Assembly: GCF_000429005.1 (NCBI RefSeq)
Contig: NZ_AUBA01000005.1
Coordinates: forward strand, 192,820-256,819
DNA: 64,000 nucleotides
Reading direction: 5' to 3'
From: Novosphingobium acidiphilum DSM 19966
GTDB taxonomy: Bacteria; Pseudomonadota; Alphaproteobacteria; Sphingomonadales; Sphingomonadaceae
Program-made: the position numbers and the translations under genes
The notes under the pieces: generated by a model
Database searches by the model: none
Told to the model about the DNA's origin: nothing
What the model saw: only the letters and a program-made list of their open reading frames with translations
In this document: piece by piece, positions 1 to 8,435 of the stretch
Layout: each line of letters starts with the position of its first letter
Position numbering within the stretch: the stretch's first letter is position 1

Positions 1-17
1 AGGCGGCAGCGGCGGGC

Positions 18-695
18 ATGACCCGGCTGATGTACCTGCCTTTGCCGCCCGAAGTGGCGACGATTGCGGCGTTTCAGCACGATGTAAACCTGGGCACCGA
101 CGAAGTGCTCGATCTGTTCGACGCGGCCGAGGCACGGCGCGGGCTGCGACAAAAGGGCCTATTCTACCAGAAGGGCACGCGGCGCATGTTTTTGCCCGCC
201 GAACTTGCAGGCGAAGGGATGCCGCTGCGCCTGGCCAACCTGGCCGCCACGCGCTGTGCCGCGCCGCTGACCTTTGCCGATATGGTCAGCGGGGGCGAAC
301 ATGTGCCGGTGATCATGGTCGGCCCCGATGGCGAAATGCAACGCCAGTGCCCCGCACGCCTGACCCACGACGGATTCCGCGCGCTGTGCATCCCGGTCGG
401 CGCGGACCGCAATCCGGTGGCCGTGCTGATCGGGCAGATCGCCCGCCATATCGAGATCGAGGCAATTCTGGCGGTATCGACCGACGATTACCTGCACACG
501 CGTGTCGGCTTTGCCGCGCAGGAAACCCCGATCACGCCGCTGCTCGACGGCATTGTCGAATATGCCCCCGGCCTGTGGCACTGCCAGACGCCCCACGCCT
601 TTGCCCTGATCCAGCCGCCGGCGCTGGACCAGGTGCCCGACCTGATGCTGGTCATGGTGTTCCGCGCGCTGGGCCGCGCCGACCAAAGCCGATAG
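18..695 (+). CDS. Unrecognised protein, possibly 5'-truncated by the window edge
   Basis: An open frame of 225 codons from the first in-frame ATG. The frame stays open to the window edge (Ala/Gly-rich codons precede the ATG), so the true start may lie outside. I do not recognise the family. There is no signal peptide, membrane segment or obvious catalytic motif. It looks like a soluble mixed alpha/beta protein, with a basic stretch near residues 40-60 (RRGLRQKGLFYQKGTRR) and a hydrophobic C-terminal half. It lies 71 nt upstream of the HMG-CoA lyase gene on the same strand, so it could be co-transcribed with the catabolic genes. It might be the ligand-binding part of a regulator, but nothing in the sequence proves that. 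Confidence 0.6.
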   Translation: MTRLMYLPLPPEVATIAAFQHDVNLGTDEVLDLFDAAEARRGLRQKGLFYQKGTRRMFLPAELAGEGMPLRLANLAATRCAAPLTFADMVSGGEHVPVIMVGPDGEMQRQCPARLTHDGFRALCIPVGADRNPVAVLIGQIARHIEIEAILAVSTDDYLHTRVGFAAQETPITPLLDGIVEYAPGLWHCQTPHAFALIQPPALDQVPDLMLVMVFRALGRADQSR

Positions 696-766
696 CGGGG
701 CCATCGCACGCCTTGTTGCGCGGCGCCGATCGCGTATAGCGCCTGGGGTTGGAGGCCGCGCAGACC

Positions 767-1675
767 ATGGTGCCAAACGCGATCGAGATTGTCGAAGTCG
801 CCCCGCGCGACGGGCTGCAGAACGAGAAGGTGGCGATGGCCACTGCGGACAAGCTGGCGCTGATCGCCCGCGCGATTGCCGCAGGCGCGCGCCGGATCGA
901 AGTGACAAGCTTTGTCAATCCGCGCGCCGTGCCGCAAATGGCCGACGCCGAGGCGGTGGCCACCGCCCTGCCCCACCATGACCAGGTGACCTATATCGGG
1001 CTGGTGATGAACGCGCGCGGCGCCGGGCGCGCGCTGGCCACGGGCCGCATCGACCAGTTGGGCGCGGTCGCGGTTGCCACCGACAGCTTTGCCATGGCCA
1101 ACCAGAACCAGACCAGCGACGGATCGGTTGCCGCGGCGTCAGATATCATCGCGATGGCGCAGGCCGCGGGCAAGACCGCGCAAGTCACCATTGCCGCAGC
1201 CTTTGGCTGTCCGTTCGAAGGCGAAATGGCGCCCGACCGCGTGCTGGCGATGGCGGCCGCGCTGGCGCAGGCGGGGCCGGTGGAGATCGGGCTGGCGGAT
1301 ACCATCGGCGTGGCCGATCCGGCGCAGGTGTCCCGGCTGGTTGCCCGCGTGCGCGACCTGATCGCGCCGATCCCGGTGCGGGTGCATTTCCACAACACGC
1401 GCGGCACCGGCCTGGCCAATGTCTGGGCCGCGGTGCTGGCCGGCGCCGCCACGGTCGATGCGGCGATCGGCGGACTGGGCGGGTGCCCGTTTGCACCCGG
1501 TGCATCGGGCAATGTGGCAACCGAGGACGTGGTCTATATGCTGCAACGCGCAGGCGTGGCCACGGGCCTGGATCTGCGTGCGCTGATCGCGGCCAATCAC
1601 TGGCTGGGCGGCGTAATGGACCGCACTTTGCCGGGCATGGTGGCGCGCGCGCCTGTGTTTCCCAAAGGTTCCTGA
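767..1675 (+). CDS. mvaB: Hydroxymethylglutaryl-CoA lyase
   Basis: Cleaves HMG-CoA to acetoacetate and acetyl-CoA, the last step of leucine catabolism. The N-terminal signature VAPRDGLQNE carries the Arg/Asp pair (residues 14-15). The metal-binding HFH pair is at residues 207-209 and the catalytic-loop cysteine is in GGCPFAPGASGN (Cys240). At 302 residues it matches bacterial HMG-CoA lyases. I start at the ATG at 767 because GGAGG at 751-755 is well placed as its ribosome-binding site; a TTG at 749 would place that site inside the gene. The CoA-transferase gene begins 1 nt after the stop, so the two are surely one transcript. No methylcrotonyl-CoA carboxylase or isovaleryl-CoA dehydrogenase genes are in the window. 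Confidence 0.95.
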   Translation: MVPNAIEIVEVAPRDGLQNEKVAMATADKLALIARAIAAGARRIEVTSFVNPRAVPQMADAEAVATALPHHDQVTYIGLVMNARGAGRALATGRIDQLGAVAVATDSFAMANQNQTSDGSVAAASDIIAMAQAAGKTAQVTIAAAFGCPFEGEMAPDRVLAMAAALAQAGPVEIGLADTIGVADPAQVSRLVARVRDLIAPIPVRVHFHNTRGTGLANVWAAVLAGAATVDAAIGGLGGCPFAPGASGNVATEDVVYMLQRAGVATGLDLRALIAANHWLGGVMDRTLPGMVARAPVFPKGS

Positions 1676-1676
1676 T

Positions 1677-2876
1677 ATGGCCCAGACGATGAACACCGGC
1701 GCTTTGCACGATATCCGCGTGGTCGAACTCGGCCAATTGCTGGCAGGGCCGTTTTGCGGCCAGTTGCTGGGCGATATGGGCGCCGATGTGATCAAGGTGG
1801 AACCGCCCGTAACCGGCGACCCGTTGCGCGAATGGGGCCTGGGTGACGACAAAGTGCAATGGGAAGTGATCGCACGCAACAAGCGTTCGGTCAGCGCCAA
1901 CTTGCGCGTGCCCGAAGGGCAGGCGCTGGTGCGCCGCCTGATCGCCGGCGCCGATGTGGTGATCGAGAATTTCAAGCCGGGCACGATGGAAAAGTGGGGC
2001 CTGGGCCCCGATGTGCTGCTGGCGCAGCAGCCCGGGCTGATTATCGCGCGCATGTCGGGCTATGGCCAGACCGGACCTTATGCCTCGCGCGCCGGATTTG
2101 GCGGAATTGGCGAGGCGATGGGCGGCTGGCGGCATATCGTGGGCGAGCCCGACCGGCCGCCCAGCCGGATGGGCGTGTCGATCGGCGATACGCTGACCGC
2201 GACGTATGGCTGCATGGGCGTGCTGGCCGCGTTGCATGCGCGCAGCCGCACCGGTCGGGGCCAGGTGATCGATGCTGCGCTGTACGAAAGCGTGCTGCAG
2301 GTGATGGAGGGGCTGGTGCCCGAATACGACCGGTCGGGCCTGATCCGCGAACGCTCGGGCTCGATCCTGAAAGGCATCGCGCCATCGAATGTCTATCGCT
2401 GCAAGGACGGCGATTTCATGATCGGGGCCAACAAGGATTCGCTGTGGCAACGGCTGGCGCAGGCAATGGGCCGACCCGAACTTGGCCAGGATCCACGCTT
2501 TGCCACACATATTGCGCGCGGCGAAAACCAGACCGAGATCGACGCGCTGATCGACGCGTGGACGCAGACCCTGACCATCGACGAAGTCGAAACGCTGATG
2601 ACCCGGCATTCGATCCCGGCCGGGCGCGTCTATCGCGCGCCCGACATGATTGCCGATCCGCATTTTCAGGCGCGCGAGGCGCTGATCGACGTGCCGACCG
2701 AACGCTTTGGCCCGCTGAAAATGCAGGGCGTATTTCCGAAATTGTCTGCCACCCCGGGCAGCGTGCGGCGCCCTGCCCCATCGATCGTCGGGCAGCACAA
2801 TGCCGAAATCTATGGCGATCTGCTGGGCCTGTCGGGCGAAGAGCTTGCCGATCTGAGCGCACGCGGCGTGATCTGA
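1677..2876 (+). CDS. CaiB/BaiF family (class III) CoA-transferase
   Basis: Transfers CoA between carboxylic acids through an aspartyl-CoA intermediate. The 399-residue length and the N-terminal VVELGQLLAGPFCGQLLGD, GADVIKVEPP and NFKPGTMEKWGLG motifs are typical. The likely nucleophile is Asp171 in GVSIGDTLTATY, the position of the catalytic Asp in formyl-CoA transferase. It starts 1 nt after the HMG-CoA lyase stop. That coupling suggests activation of a hydroxymethylglutarate- or C5-dicarboxylate-type acid to its CoA ester for the lyase, like mammalian SUGCT. The substrate is inference from context only; the family also handles carnitine, oxalate, mesaconate and others. Confidence 0.9.
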   Translation: MAQTMNTGALHDIRVVELGQLLAGPFCGQLLGDMGADVIKVEPPVTGDPLREWGLGDDKVQWEVIARNKRSVSANLRVPEGQALVRRLIAGADVVIENFKPGTMEKWGLGPDVLLAQQPGLIIARMSGYGQTGPYASRAGFGGIGEAMGGWRHIVGEPDRPPSRMGVSIGDTLTATYGCMGVLAALHARSRTGRGQVIDAALYESVLQVMEGLVPEYDRSGLIRERSGSILKGIAPSNVYRCKDGDFMIGANKDSLWQRLAQAMGRPELGQDPRFATHIARGENQTEIDALIDAWTQTLTIDEVETLMTRHSIPAGRVYRAPDMIADPHFQAREALIDVPTERFGPLKMQGVFPKLSATPGSVRRPAPSIVGQHNAEIYGDLLGLSGEELADLSARGVI

Positions 2877-2957
2877 CGCGTCTGCGTGGTCATACGGATC
2901 GTGCCGCACCAACATCGGTGATGTCCGTCGGCTAACCTTGCGCGATGGGGAGGCCCG

Positions 2958-3755
2958 ATGGGATATCTGCACCAAACGCTTGCCACTTTGCGCCGGGACC
3001 TTCGTGACTATGCGGCACCGCCGTGGACCGAAGATGCCGCCGATGCCTGGCTGGTGGCGATGCCCGACGACTTTTTCGTGCAGCGTCAGGCAATGATCGA
3101 GGCTTTGCGCATACGGCTGCTGCCGCTGCGCGATCGGTTTGCTGCCGGGGCGATTGAGCGCGCCCTGGACGCGATGGCCACAGTCCCGCGCGAGGATTTC
3201 CTCTGCCCGGTGGTGGATGATCTGGCCTATTTGCCCGGGCCGGTTGATATCGGCCAGAATCAGATCATGTCGCACCCCGAACTGGTGGCGGTGCTGGCGG
3301 CAGCTGCCGATCCGCGTGGCGGTTGCGTGCTCGATGTCGGCACCGGCTCGGGATATCAGGCGGCTGTGCTGTCCCGAATGGGTTCCAGCGTGACATCGAT
3401 CGAGATTATCGTACCGCTTGCCCGGCTGGCGGCGTGGCGTTTGCAGCGCGGCGGGTTCGTAAATGTCTCGGTCGCGGCCGGTGATGCCGCGATGCACAAT
3501 TTCGGCTGCGAAACGTTCGACGCGATTGTCGTCGCTGCCGGTGCCGCAGCGGTGCCTGCTGAGCTGTTAAGGGCGCTCCGGCCCGGAGGACGGTTGATCA
3601 TGCCAGTTGGTCCAACCGGTGATCAGGAACACCTGGTATTGGTGCACAAACGGCGCGATGGCACGCTATCGCGCAGCCGGGTTCGGCCAGCCCGATTTGT
3701 GCCGTTGACCGGCGCGGGTGCGCGGACGGGCATCACCGACGCGCCACCCCGGTAA
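2958..3755 (+). CDS. pcm: Protein-L-isoaspartate O-methyltransferase family protein
   Basis: SAM-dependent methyltransferase that starts repair of isoaspartyl residues. The family substrate segment AMATVPREDF is followed by the SAM-binding motif VLDVGTGSGYQAAVLSRMG and a LRPGGRLIMPVG strand. The 265 residues exceed the usual ~210; the extra 50-60 residues are N-terminal (PPWTEDAADAWLVAMPDDFF) and unlike the classical enzyme, so a specialised paralogue is possible. A GGGGAGG ribosome-binding site lies at about 2945-2951. It is convergent with the DUF3443 gene, with only 3 nt between the stops. Confidence 0.85.
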   Translation: MGYLHQTLATLRRDLRDYAAPPWTEDAADAWLVAMPDDFFVQRQAMIEALRIRLLPLRDRFAAGAIERALDAMATVPREDFLCPVVDDLAYLPGPVDIGQNQIMSHPELVAVLAAAADPRGGCVLDVGTGSGYQAAVLSRMGSSVTSIEIIVPLARLAAWRLQRGGFVNVSVAAGDAAMHNFGCETFDAIVVAAGAAAVPAELLRALRPGGRLIMPVGPTGDQEHLVLVHKRRDGTLSRSRVRPARFVPLTGAGARTGITDAPPR

Positions 3756-3758
3756 TGC

Positions 3759-5090
3759 CTAGAACGCAAAGTACGGCCCGTTGGCCGAACCCGCCCGGCG
3801 GCCGGCGATGGCGGTATAGATGGTGTGTCCGAAAAAGAACGGCAGACCGAAATCGAAGCTGTTGGTGATCGGCTGCGTAAACGACTGGGTGTTGGGGTTG
3901 ACGCCGATCCCGGGAACCGCGTTCGACGTGGCCGCAGGGGTGTTGTAGGCGTCGATCAGGGTAAACGCGGCATTGGCCGAACCAACGCCGCCCGATCCGG
4001 TAACGGTGGGCGAAAGCGCCAGCGGCGACGGCGGGCAATAGAACCCGGTATAGCCGGTTTGGGTGCATTCCGGGATGCTGGCATCGACGAAATAGATGAA
4101 ATTGCTGCCGCTGTCGAAAAAGCTGTTGCTTAGCGCGGTGCCATTATACGTGGCCGTGACAAACCCGCTGGAATCGACGGGCAGGACGGTGGCAGACCCC
4201 AATCCGTTGTTGGTCTGGGTGCCTATCCCGAAATAAATCGTGCCGCTGGTGCTGACCACCCCGGCATTGGGAATGCTGGGCAAAGACAGCATTGTGCCGT
4301 TGTTGTCGACCGCAAAGGCGGCCACCGGGTTGGGCAGTTGCTGGAACGGTGCAGACGTTGCCTCGGCGCGGGTCACCACATTGGCGCAGCCGCTGGAGGG
4401 GCAATCGTAATAGATTGCGCCGCCCGATCCGCTGGTCCGCGTGCAGGCCGATCCGCAATCGATCGTGCCGAGGCCAACCCCGATGATGCCGTTGGCGGCA
4501 AGCGTCTTGACGGTGTTCATGTTCGTACCGCCGCTTGACGAACAGCTGTTGGGCACGGTGGCAAACCCGCCGGTGGTATCGCCGATGACCTGCAGCGGCA
4601 TCGACGCCACGGTTTCACCGCCGATCGTAAAATCACCCAGACGCACCGATCCGAACACGTAATTGTCAACATATTCATAGCATTCGCCGATGCCGTTGCC
4701 CGATGCATCGGTCTCCGGGGTCAGGCCCGACAACAGCGAGGCATTCAGCACCGAGGCCTCGAGCCGAAGCCCGACCGACCCGGTATCGAGCAGCACGTGG
4801 TCGATCGTCTGGCAATTGGTGGTCGATCCCGGCGCGCAGATCGTGACAGTGACATAGGGCACGTTGGTGGCGGTATAGGCATCGGCGCCGACATTGAGCG
4901 CGGCTGGCCCGGCATCGACGGTGACGGTGGTAAAATTGGTCAAGGCCGGCGGCGGTGTCCCGCCCGACGAACTTGATGACGACGATCCACCCGAAGAGGC
5001 GCCGCCGCCGCTTCCGCCGCAGGCGGCAAGCAGCAACAGGCCCACAATTGCCGCGATCTGCCGCATAGTCCCAACCCCGCCGCCAACCAT
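3759..5090 (-). CDS. DUF3443 family lipoprotein
   Basis: Exported lipoprotein: a short N-region, a hydrophobic stretch (IAAIVGLLLLAAC) and a lipobox LAAC, then a Gly/Ser linker (residues ~20-45) before the folded domain. The body matches DUF3443, with NVPYVTVTICAPGSTTNCQT and HVLLDTGSVGLRLEASVL; the DTGS looks like a pepsin-type active-site triad, so a retropepsin-like fold is conceivable but untested. Many cysteines suggest disulfides in the periplasm. I start at the ATG at 5090, 6 nt after AAAGGA; a GTG at 5105 overlapping the upstream stop and an ATG at 5093 are alternatives. It is translationally coupled to the DUF2844 gene upstream, a pairing known in other proteobacteria. Function unknown. 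Confidence 0.85.
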   Translation of the reverse strand: MVGGGVGTMRQIAAIVGLLLLAACGGSGGGASSGGSSSSSSSGGTPPPALTNFTTVTVDAGPAALNVGADAYTATNVPYVTVTICAPGSTTNCQTIDHVLLDTGSVGLRLEASVLNASLLSGLTPETDASGNGIGECYEYVDNYVFGSVRLGDFTIGGETVASMPLQVIGDTTGGFATVPNSCSSSGGTNMNTVKTLAANGIIGVGLGTIDCGSACTRTSGSGGAIYYDCPSSGCANVVTRAEATSAPFQQLPNPVAAFAVDNNGTMLSLPSIPNAGVVSTSGTIYFGIGTQTNNGLGSATVLPVDSSGFVTATYNGTALSNSFFDSGSNFIYFVDASIPECTQTGYTGFYCPPSPLALSPTVTGSGGVGSANAAFTLIDAYNTPAATSNAVPGIGVNPNTQSFTQPITNSFDFGLPFFFGHTIYTAIAGRRAGSANGPYFAF

Positions 5091-5101
5091 CATCGATCCT
5101 T

Positions 5102-5560
5102 TCACAGCGCCTGCGGGTCAAATCCGGCCGGCACGCTTTGCGGCAGCCAGGCAAAGCCCCAAAACGCCCCGGAGCGCCCGCCTGTGACAATCTTGAGGTT
5201 GGACCGGTTGACCATCGGCGCACGGCGCATGCCGCGGCGCGTCGCAATCGGATTGTCAGCCTGCAACGCGCTGAAGTGTGGCCCCAGCAAGGCCTGAAGA
5301 TCGGGCTTGCCCGGCCCGGTCCAGCGGATCGCATAGACGATCCCGGCCGCGTTGGTATATTCGCGCACCTCGCCCCCGTTGGCGAGCGTCAGGGTGTGCC
5401 GGGCGCCCAGTGCGGAGGGTGCCACCGCGTGCAGACGCACCTGCATGCGGGCCGGATCGCCGCCAACCGTATCGACACTGCCGCCAAGCCCGGCCATCGC
5501 GGCCTGGGGCATCAGCAGGGCTGACACCGCCACACACAGACACGCAATCATCCGGGCCAT
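5102..5560 (-). CDS. DUF2844 family exported protein
   Basis: A 152-residue protein with a clear Sec signal peptide (MARMIACLCVAVSALLMPQAAMA), so periplasmic or envelope-associated. The mature part matches DUF2844 (HTLTLANGGEVREYTNAAGIVYAIRW and a C-terminal SGAFWGFAWLPQSVP). AAGGGGGGGCGC before the ATG is a strong ribosome-binding site. Its stop overlaps or abuts the start of the DUF3443 lipoprotein gene, so the two form an operon and probably one exported module. Function unknown. Confidence 0.85.
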   Translation of the reverse strand: MARMIACLCVAVSALLMPQAAMAGLGGSVDTVGGDPARMQVRLHAVAPSALGARHTLTLANGGEVREYTNAAGIVYAIRWTGPGKPDLQALLGPHFSALQADNPIATRRGMRRAPMVNRSNLKIVTGGRSGAFWGFAWLPQSVPAGFDPQAL

Positions 5561-5670
5561 GCGCCCCCCCTTGCCGCTTCGAACCGATGCAATCTGCGCA
5601 AGGCATTAACCCCCGTCAACCATTTGCACCAACGACCGCTTTGAATCAGTGGATATTTGCGATCGGATGA

Positions 5671-6891
5671 TCAGCCCCACACCGCGCCCCCCAGCACCGT
5701 CATGGCAACCACCGCGACAGGCGGAACACGCCAGCGCACCAGCAGCACCAGCCCGACCGCCGCGATCACCGCGTCAATCGGGCGCAACAGCGCGGTGCGC
5801 GCGACAGGCGTGCACCAGACCGCGGCCAGAACGCCGACCACGGCGGCGTTGATCCCGGCCAACGCGCCGCGCGCACGGGCGTGATGCCCCAGCCATTGCC
5901 ATACCGGCAACGCGGCCATGATGATCAACAGCCCGGGCGCAAACATCGCACCCAGCGCCACCGCCGACCACAGCACGGCAACCGGCCAGCCGGCGCCGGC
6001 CGGGGCGCACACTGCCCCCAGCCAGGCGGCCAGCGTGAACAACGGGCCTGGCATGGCCTGCACGGCGCCATATCCGGCCAGAAAGGTCTGGTCGTCGACC
6101 CAGTGCCCGGGCACCAGAGCATCGCGCAGCAAGGGCACGACGACATGCCCGCCCCCGAACACCAGCGCGCCCGAACGATAAAACAGCGCAGCCAGCCCCG
6201 CGATGCCGTGAATCCCGACGGTGTCGGTCGCCAGGGCCAGGCCCAGCAAACCGACAAACAGCGCCAATGCCGCCACGCCAAGGCGGCGTGAAACGGTGGC
6301 TTCACCCACGACCGCAGGCACCCCGCCCCGCAGCCACGCCGCACCGGCCAGCCCGCCCAGCAGCACGGCCATCAATGTCACCCAGGGGCCCGTCAAAGCC
6401 AGCACCAGCGCCATGGCCAGCAGCGCAATCAGCGCGCGCGGCCAATCGGGGCACAGGCTGCGGCCCATCGTGTAAATCGCCTGCGCCAGCACCGCCACCG
6501 CCACCAGCTTGAAGCCGTGCACCAGGCCGTCGCGGATCGCACCTTGCCCGCCAAACCGCGCCAGTCCGATGGCAAGCAGGGTCATCAGCAGCGCCGAGGG
6601 CAAGGTAAACCCTGCCCATGCCGCGATCGCACCGCGCCATCCACCCCGCCGCCAGCCAATCATAAAACCCAGCTGGCTTGACGCGGGCCCCGGCACCATC
6701 TGGCACAGCGCCACCATCGCGGCAAAATCGTCGCGGCCAAGCCACTGCCGCTGTTCAACATAGCACCGTTCGAAATAACCGATATGCGCAGCCGGCCCCC
6801 CGAACGACGTCACGCCCAGCCGCAGCGCCACACCAAAGCATTCCCGTGCGTGCCCGGATGTCGTTGCGTGCGCATCGTCCAATGTGGTCAT
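5671..6891 (-). CDS. chrA: Chromate transporter, ChrA family (two CHR domains)
   Basis: Inner-membrane protein of 406 residues with about ten to twelve hydrophobic segments in two homologous halves. The family motif appears twice: SFGGPAAHIGYFE with QMVPGPASSQLG in the N-half, and FGGGHVVVPLL with QAMPGPLFTLAAW in the C-half. Long-chain ChrA proteins export chromate; with no other chromate-resistance gene nearby, the physiological substrate here is inferred. I start at the ATG at 6891 (MTTLDDAH), preceded by AAGGGCAG. The longer frame to 7017 would run into the preceding outer-membrane factor gene. It is downstream of the RND operon on the same strand and may be read from it. Confidence 0.9.
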   Translation of the reverse strand: MTTLDDAHATTSGHARECFGVALRLGVTSFGGPAAHIGYFERCYVEQRQWLGRDDFAAMVALCQMVPGPASSQLGFMIGWRRGGWRGAIAAWAGFTLPSALLMTLLAIGLARFGGQGAIRDGLVHGFKLVAVAVLAQAIYTMGRSLCPDWPRALIALLAMALVLALTGPWVTLMAVLLGGLAGAAWLRGGVPAVVGEATVSRRLGVAALALFVGLLGLALATDTVGIHGIAGLAALFYRSGALVFGGGHVVVPLLRDALVPGHWVDDQTFLAGYGAVQAMPGPLFTLAAWLGAVCAPAGAGWPVAVLWSAVALGAMFAPGLLIIMAALPVWQWLGHHARARGALAGINAAVVGVLAAVWCTPVARTALLRPIDAVIAAVGLVLLVRWRVPPVAVVAMTVLGGAVWG

Positions 6892-6955
6892 GGCGCTGCC
6901 CTTGCCCGATCGCAACCCATGCACGGACCCGGCCATTCCGGCCAGAGCGCGCCGA

Positions 6956-8410
6956 TCAAGGCTTTGGCGGGGTTGCCGACGGATGCAGGTCGACCGCCCC
7001 GGTCCATTGTCCACCAATCGCCTCGATCAGCGATACTGCCGCGTTCTGCTGGTTGACCGTGTTCAGGATCAGCGTGGTCCGTGCGTTGTAGGCGGTGGCC
7101 TGTGCTGCGGTGACGGTGGTGAAATCGACCGTGCCGGCCTGGTATTCGTTGCGCGTGACCTGTTCGGCACGGTCTGCCGATTGCGACGCAATGCGGTAAT
7201 GTTCGTATTCGGCACGAAACGCATCGACCCCGGCCAGGTCGGATTCAACCTCCTGGAATGCACCCAGCACGGTCTGGCGATAGGTGGCGACAGCCGCGTC
7301 ATACGCGGCACGCGCACCCGCCACTTTGGCCGATCGCGCGCCCCAATCGAGCAATGTTTCGGCCGCACTGGCACCAAGCGACCATACCGATGTTGCAGCA
7401 CCAAACAGGCTGGACAGGCTGCCCGCGTTCGATCCCAATTGCGCCGACAGCGACAATGACGGAAAAAACGCCGCGCGCTGTACCCCGATATTGGCATTGG
7501 CCGCAGCGACCAGCCGTTCGGCATTGGCAATATCGGGACGACGTTCGAGCACCGCCGATGGGACCACCCCGGGCACCTCGGGCACGACCGGGTGCCAATC
7601 GCTGCGGGCGATCGCAAATGTGCTGGGATTTTGGCCCACCAGCACGGCGATCGCGGTTTCGTTGGCGATACGCTGGCGATCGAGATCGCGACGGCTGGCT
7701 TCGGCGTTCGACAACGTCGCCTGCGCGGTATCGACATCGGCCGAAGTGGCCGTCCCGGCGGCAAACTTGTTGCGCGTGATGACCAGGGCGCGGCGATAGC
7801 CGGCGATCGTGGTGTCCAGCATCTGCGCCTGCGCATCGAGACCGCGCAAGGTGAAATAGCTCGTGGCCAAAGTGCCCTGCGCCGACAGCGTGGCGTTGGC
7901 CAGTTCTGCCGCGGACGCCTCTGCAGCGGCGCGCGCACCCCGCGTGGTGTTGGTCAACGCGCCCCACAGGTCAGGCGCCCAGCTGGCGGTGCCAGCCGCG
8001 CTGAACGTGCTGCCGGTGGTCGAAGTGGCGGCCCCGCCGATCTGCGATTGCGTGCGGCCCGAAACCGTGCCCTGGCGGGTGACCCCTGCAGTAACCCCGA
8101 CCGTGGGCAACAGCGCTGCCTTGTCCACCCGCACTGTCGCCAGCGCCTGGGCATAGGATGCGCGATAATACGCCAGGTTCTGGTTGGTGATCAAAACGCG
8201 CGCTTCCAGCGCATTCAGCGTGTCATCGCCAAACAGACGCCACCATTCGCCTTTGGCCACAGCATCCGACGGGGTTGCGGCAACCCAGCCCGGATCGGCC
8301 CTGAACGCGGATGTGGGCACGACACTGGTCGGCACATGATAGGCAGGCGCCATCGAACAGCCAGCCAGCAGCGTCGAAACAGCGATCAGAGGCAGCAAAC
8401 GATGGGTCAT
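6956..8410 (-). CDS. RND efflux outer-membrane factor, NodT family lipoprotein
   Basis: TolC-like outer-membrane channel of a tripartite efflux pump, 484 residues. It starts with a lipoprotein signal (MTHRLLPLIAVSTLLAGC, lipobox LAGC), which fixes the start at 8410; the longer frame to 8497 would overlap the pump gene. Two outer-membrane-efflux repeats follow, with typical alanine-rich helices and motifs such as SWAPDLWG, RRPDIANAERLVAAANANIG and RNEYQAGTVDFTTV. It is the last gene of the mdtABC-like operon, 25 nt downstream of the second permease. Confidence 0.93.
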   Translation of the reverse strand: MTHRLLPLIAVSTLLAGCSMAPAYHVPTSVVPTSAFRADPGWVAATPSDAVAKGEWWRLFGDDTLNALEARVLITNQNLAYYRASYAQALATVRVDKAALLPTVGVTAGVTRQGTVSGRTQSQIGGAATSTTGSTFSAAGTASWAPDLWGALTNTTRGARAAAEASAAELANATLSAQGTLATSYFTLRGLDAQAQMLDTTIAGYRRALVITRNKFAAGTATSADVDTAQATLSNAEASRRDLDRQRIANETAIAVLVGQNPSTFAIARSDWHPVVPEVPGVVPSAVLERRPDIANAERLVAAANANIGVQRAAFFPSLSLSAQLGSNAGSLSSLFGAATSVWSLGASAAETLLDWGARSAKVAGARAAYDAAVATYRQTVLGAFQEVESDLAGVDAFRAEYEHYRIASQSADRAEQVTRNEYQAGTVDFTTVTAAQATAYNARTTLILNTVNQQNAAVSLIEAIGGQWTGAVDLHPSATPPKP

Positions 8411-8435
8411 GGAATTCAGCCTATCCACAATTGGG

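Noticed and set aside
1185..3497. A 770-codon open frame on the minus strand
   Set aside because: Spans three well-supported plus-strand genes and their gaps; translation is compositionally biased and matches nothing.
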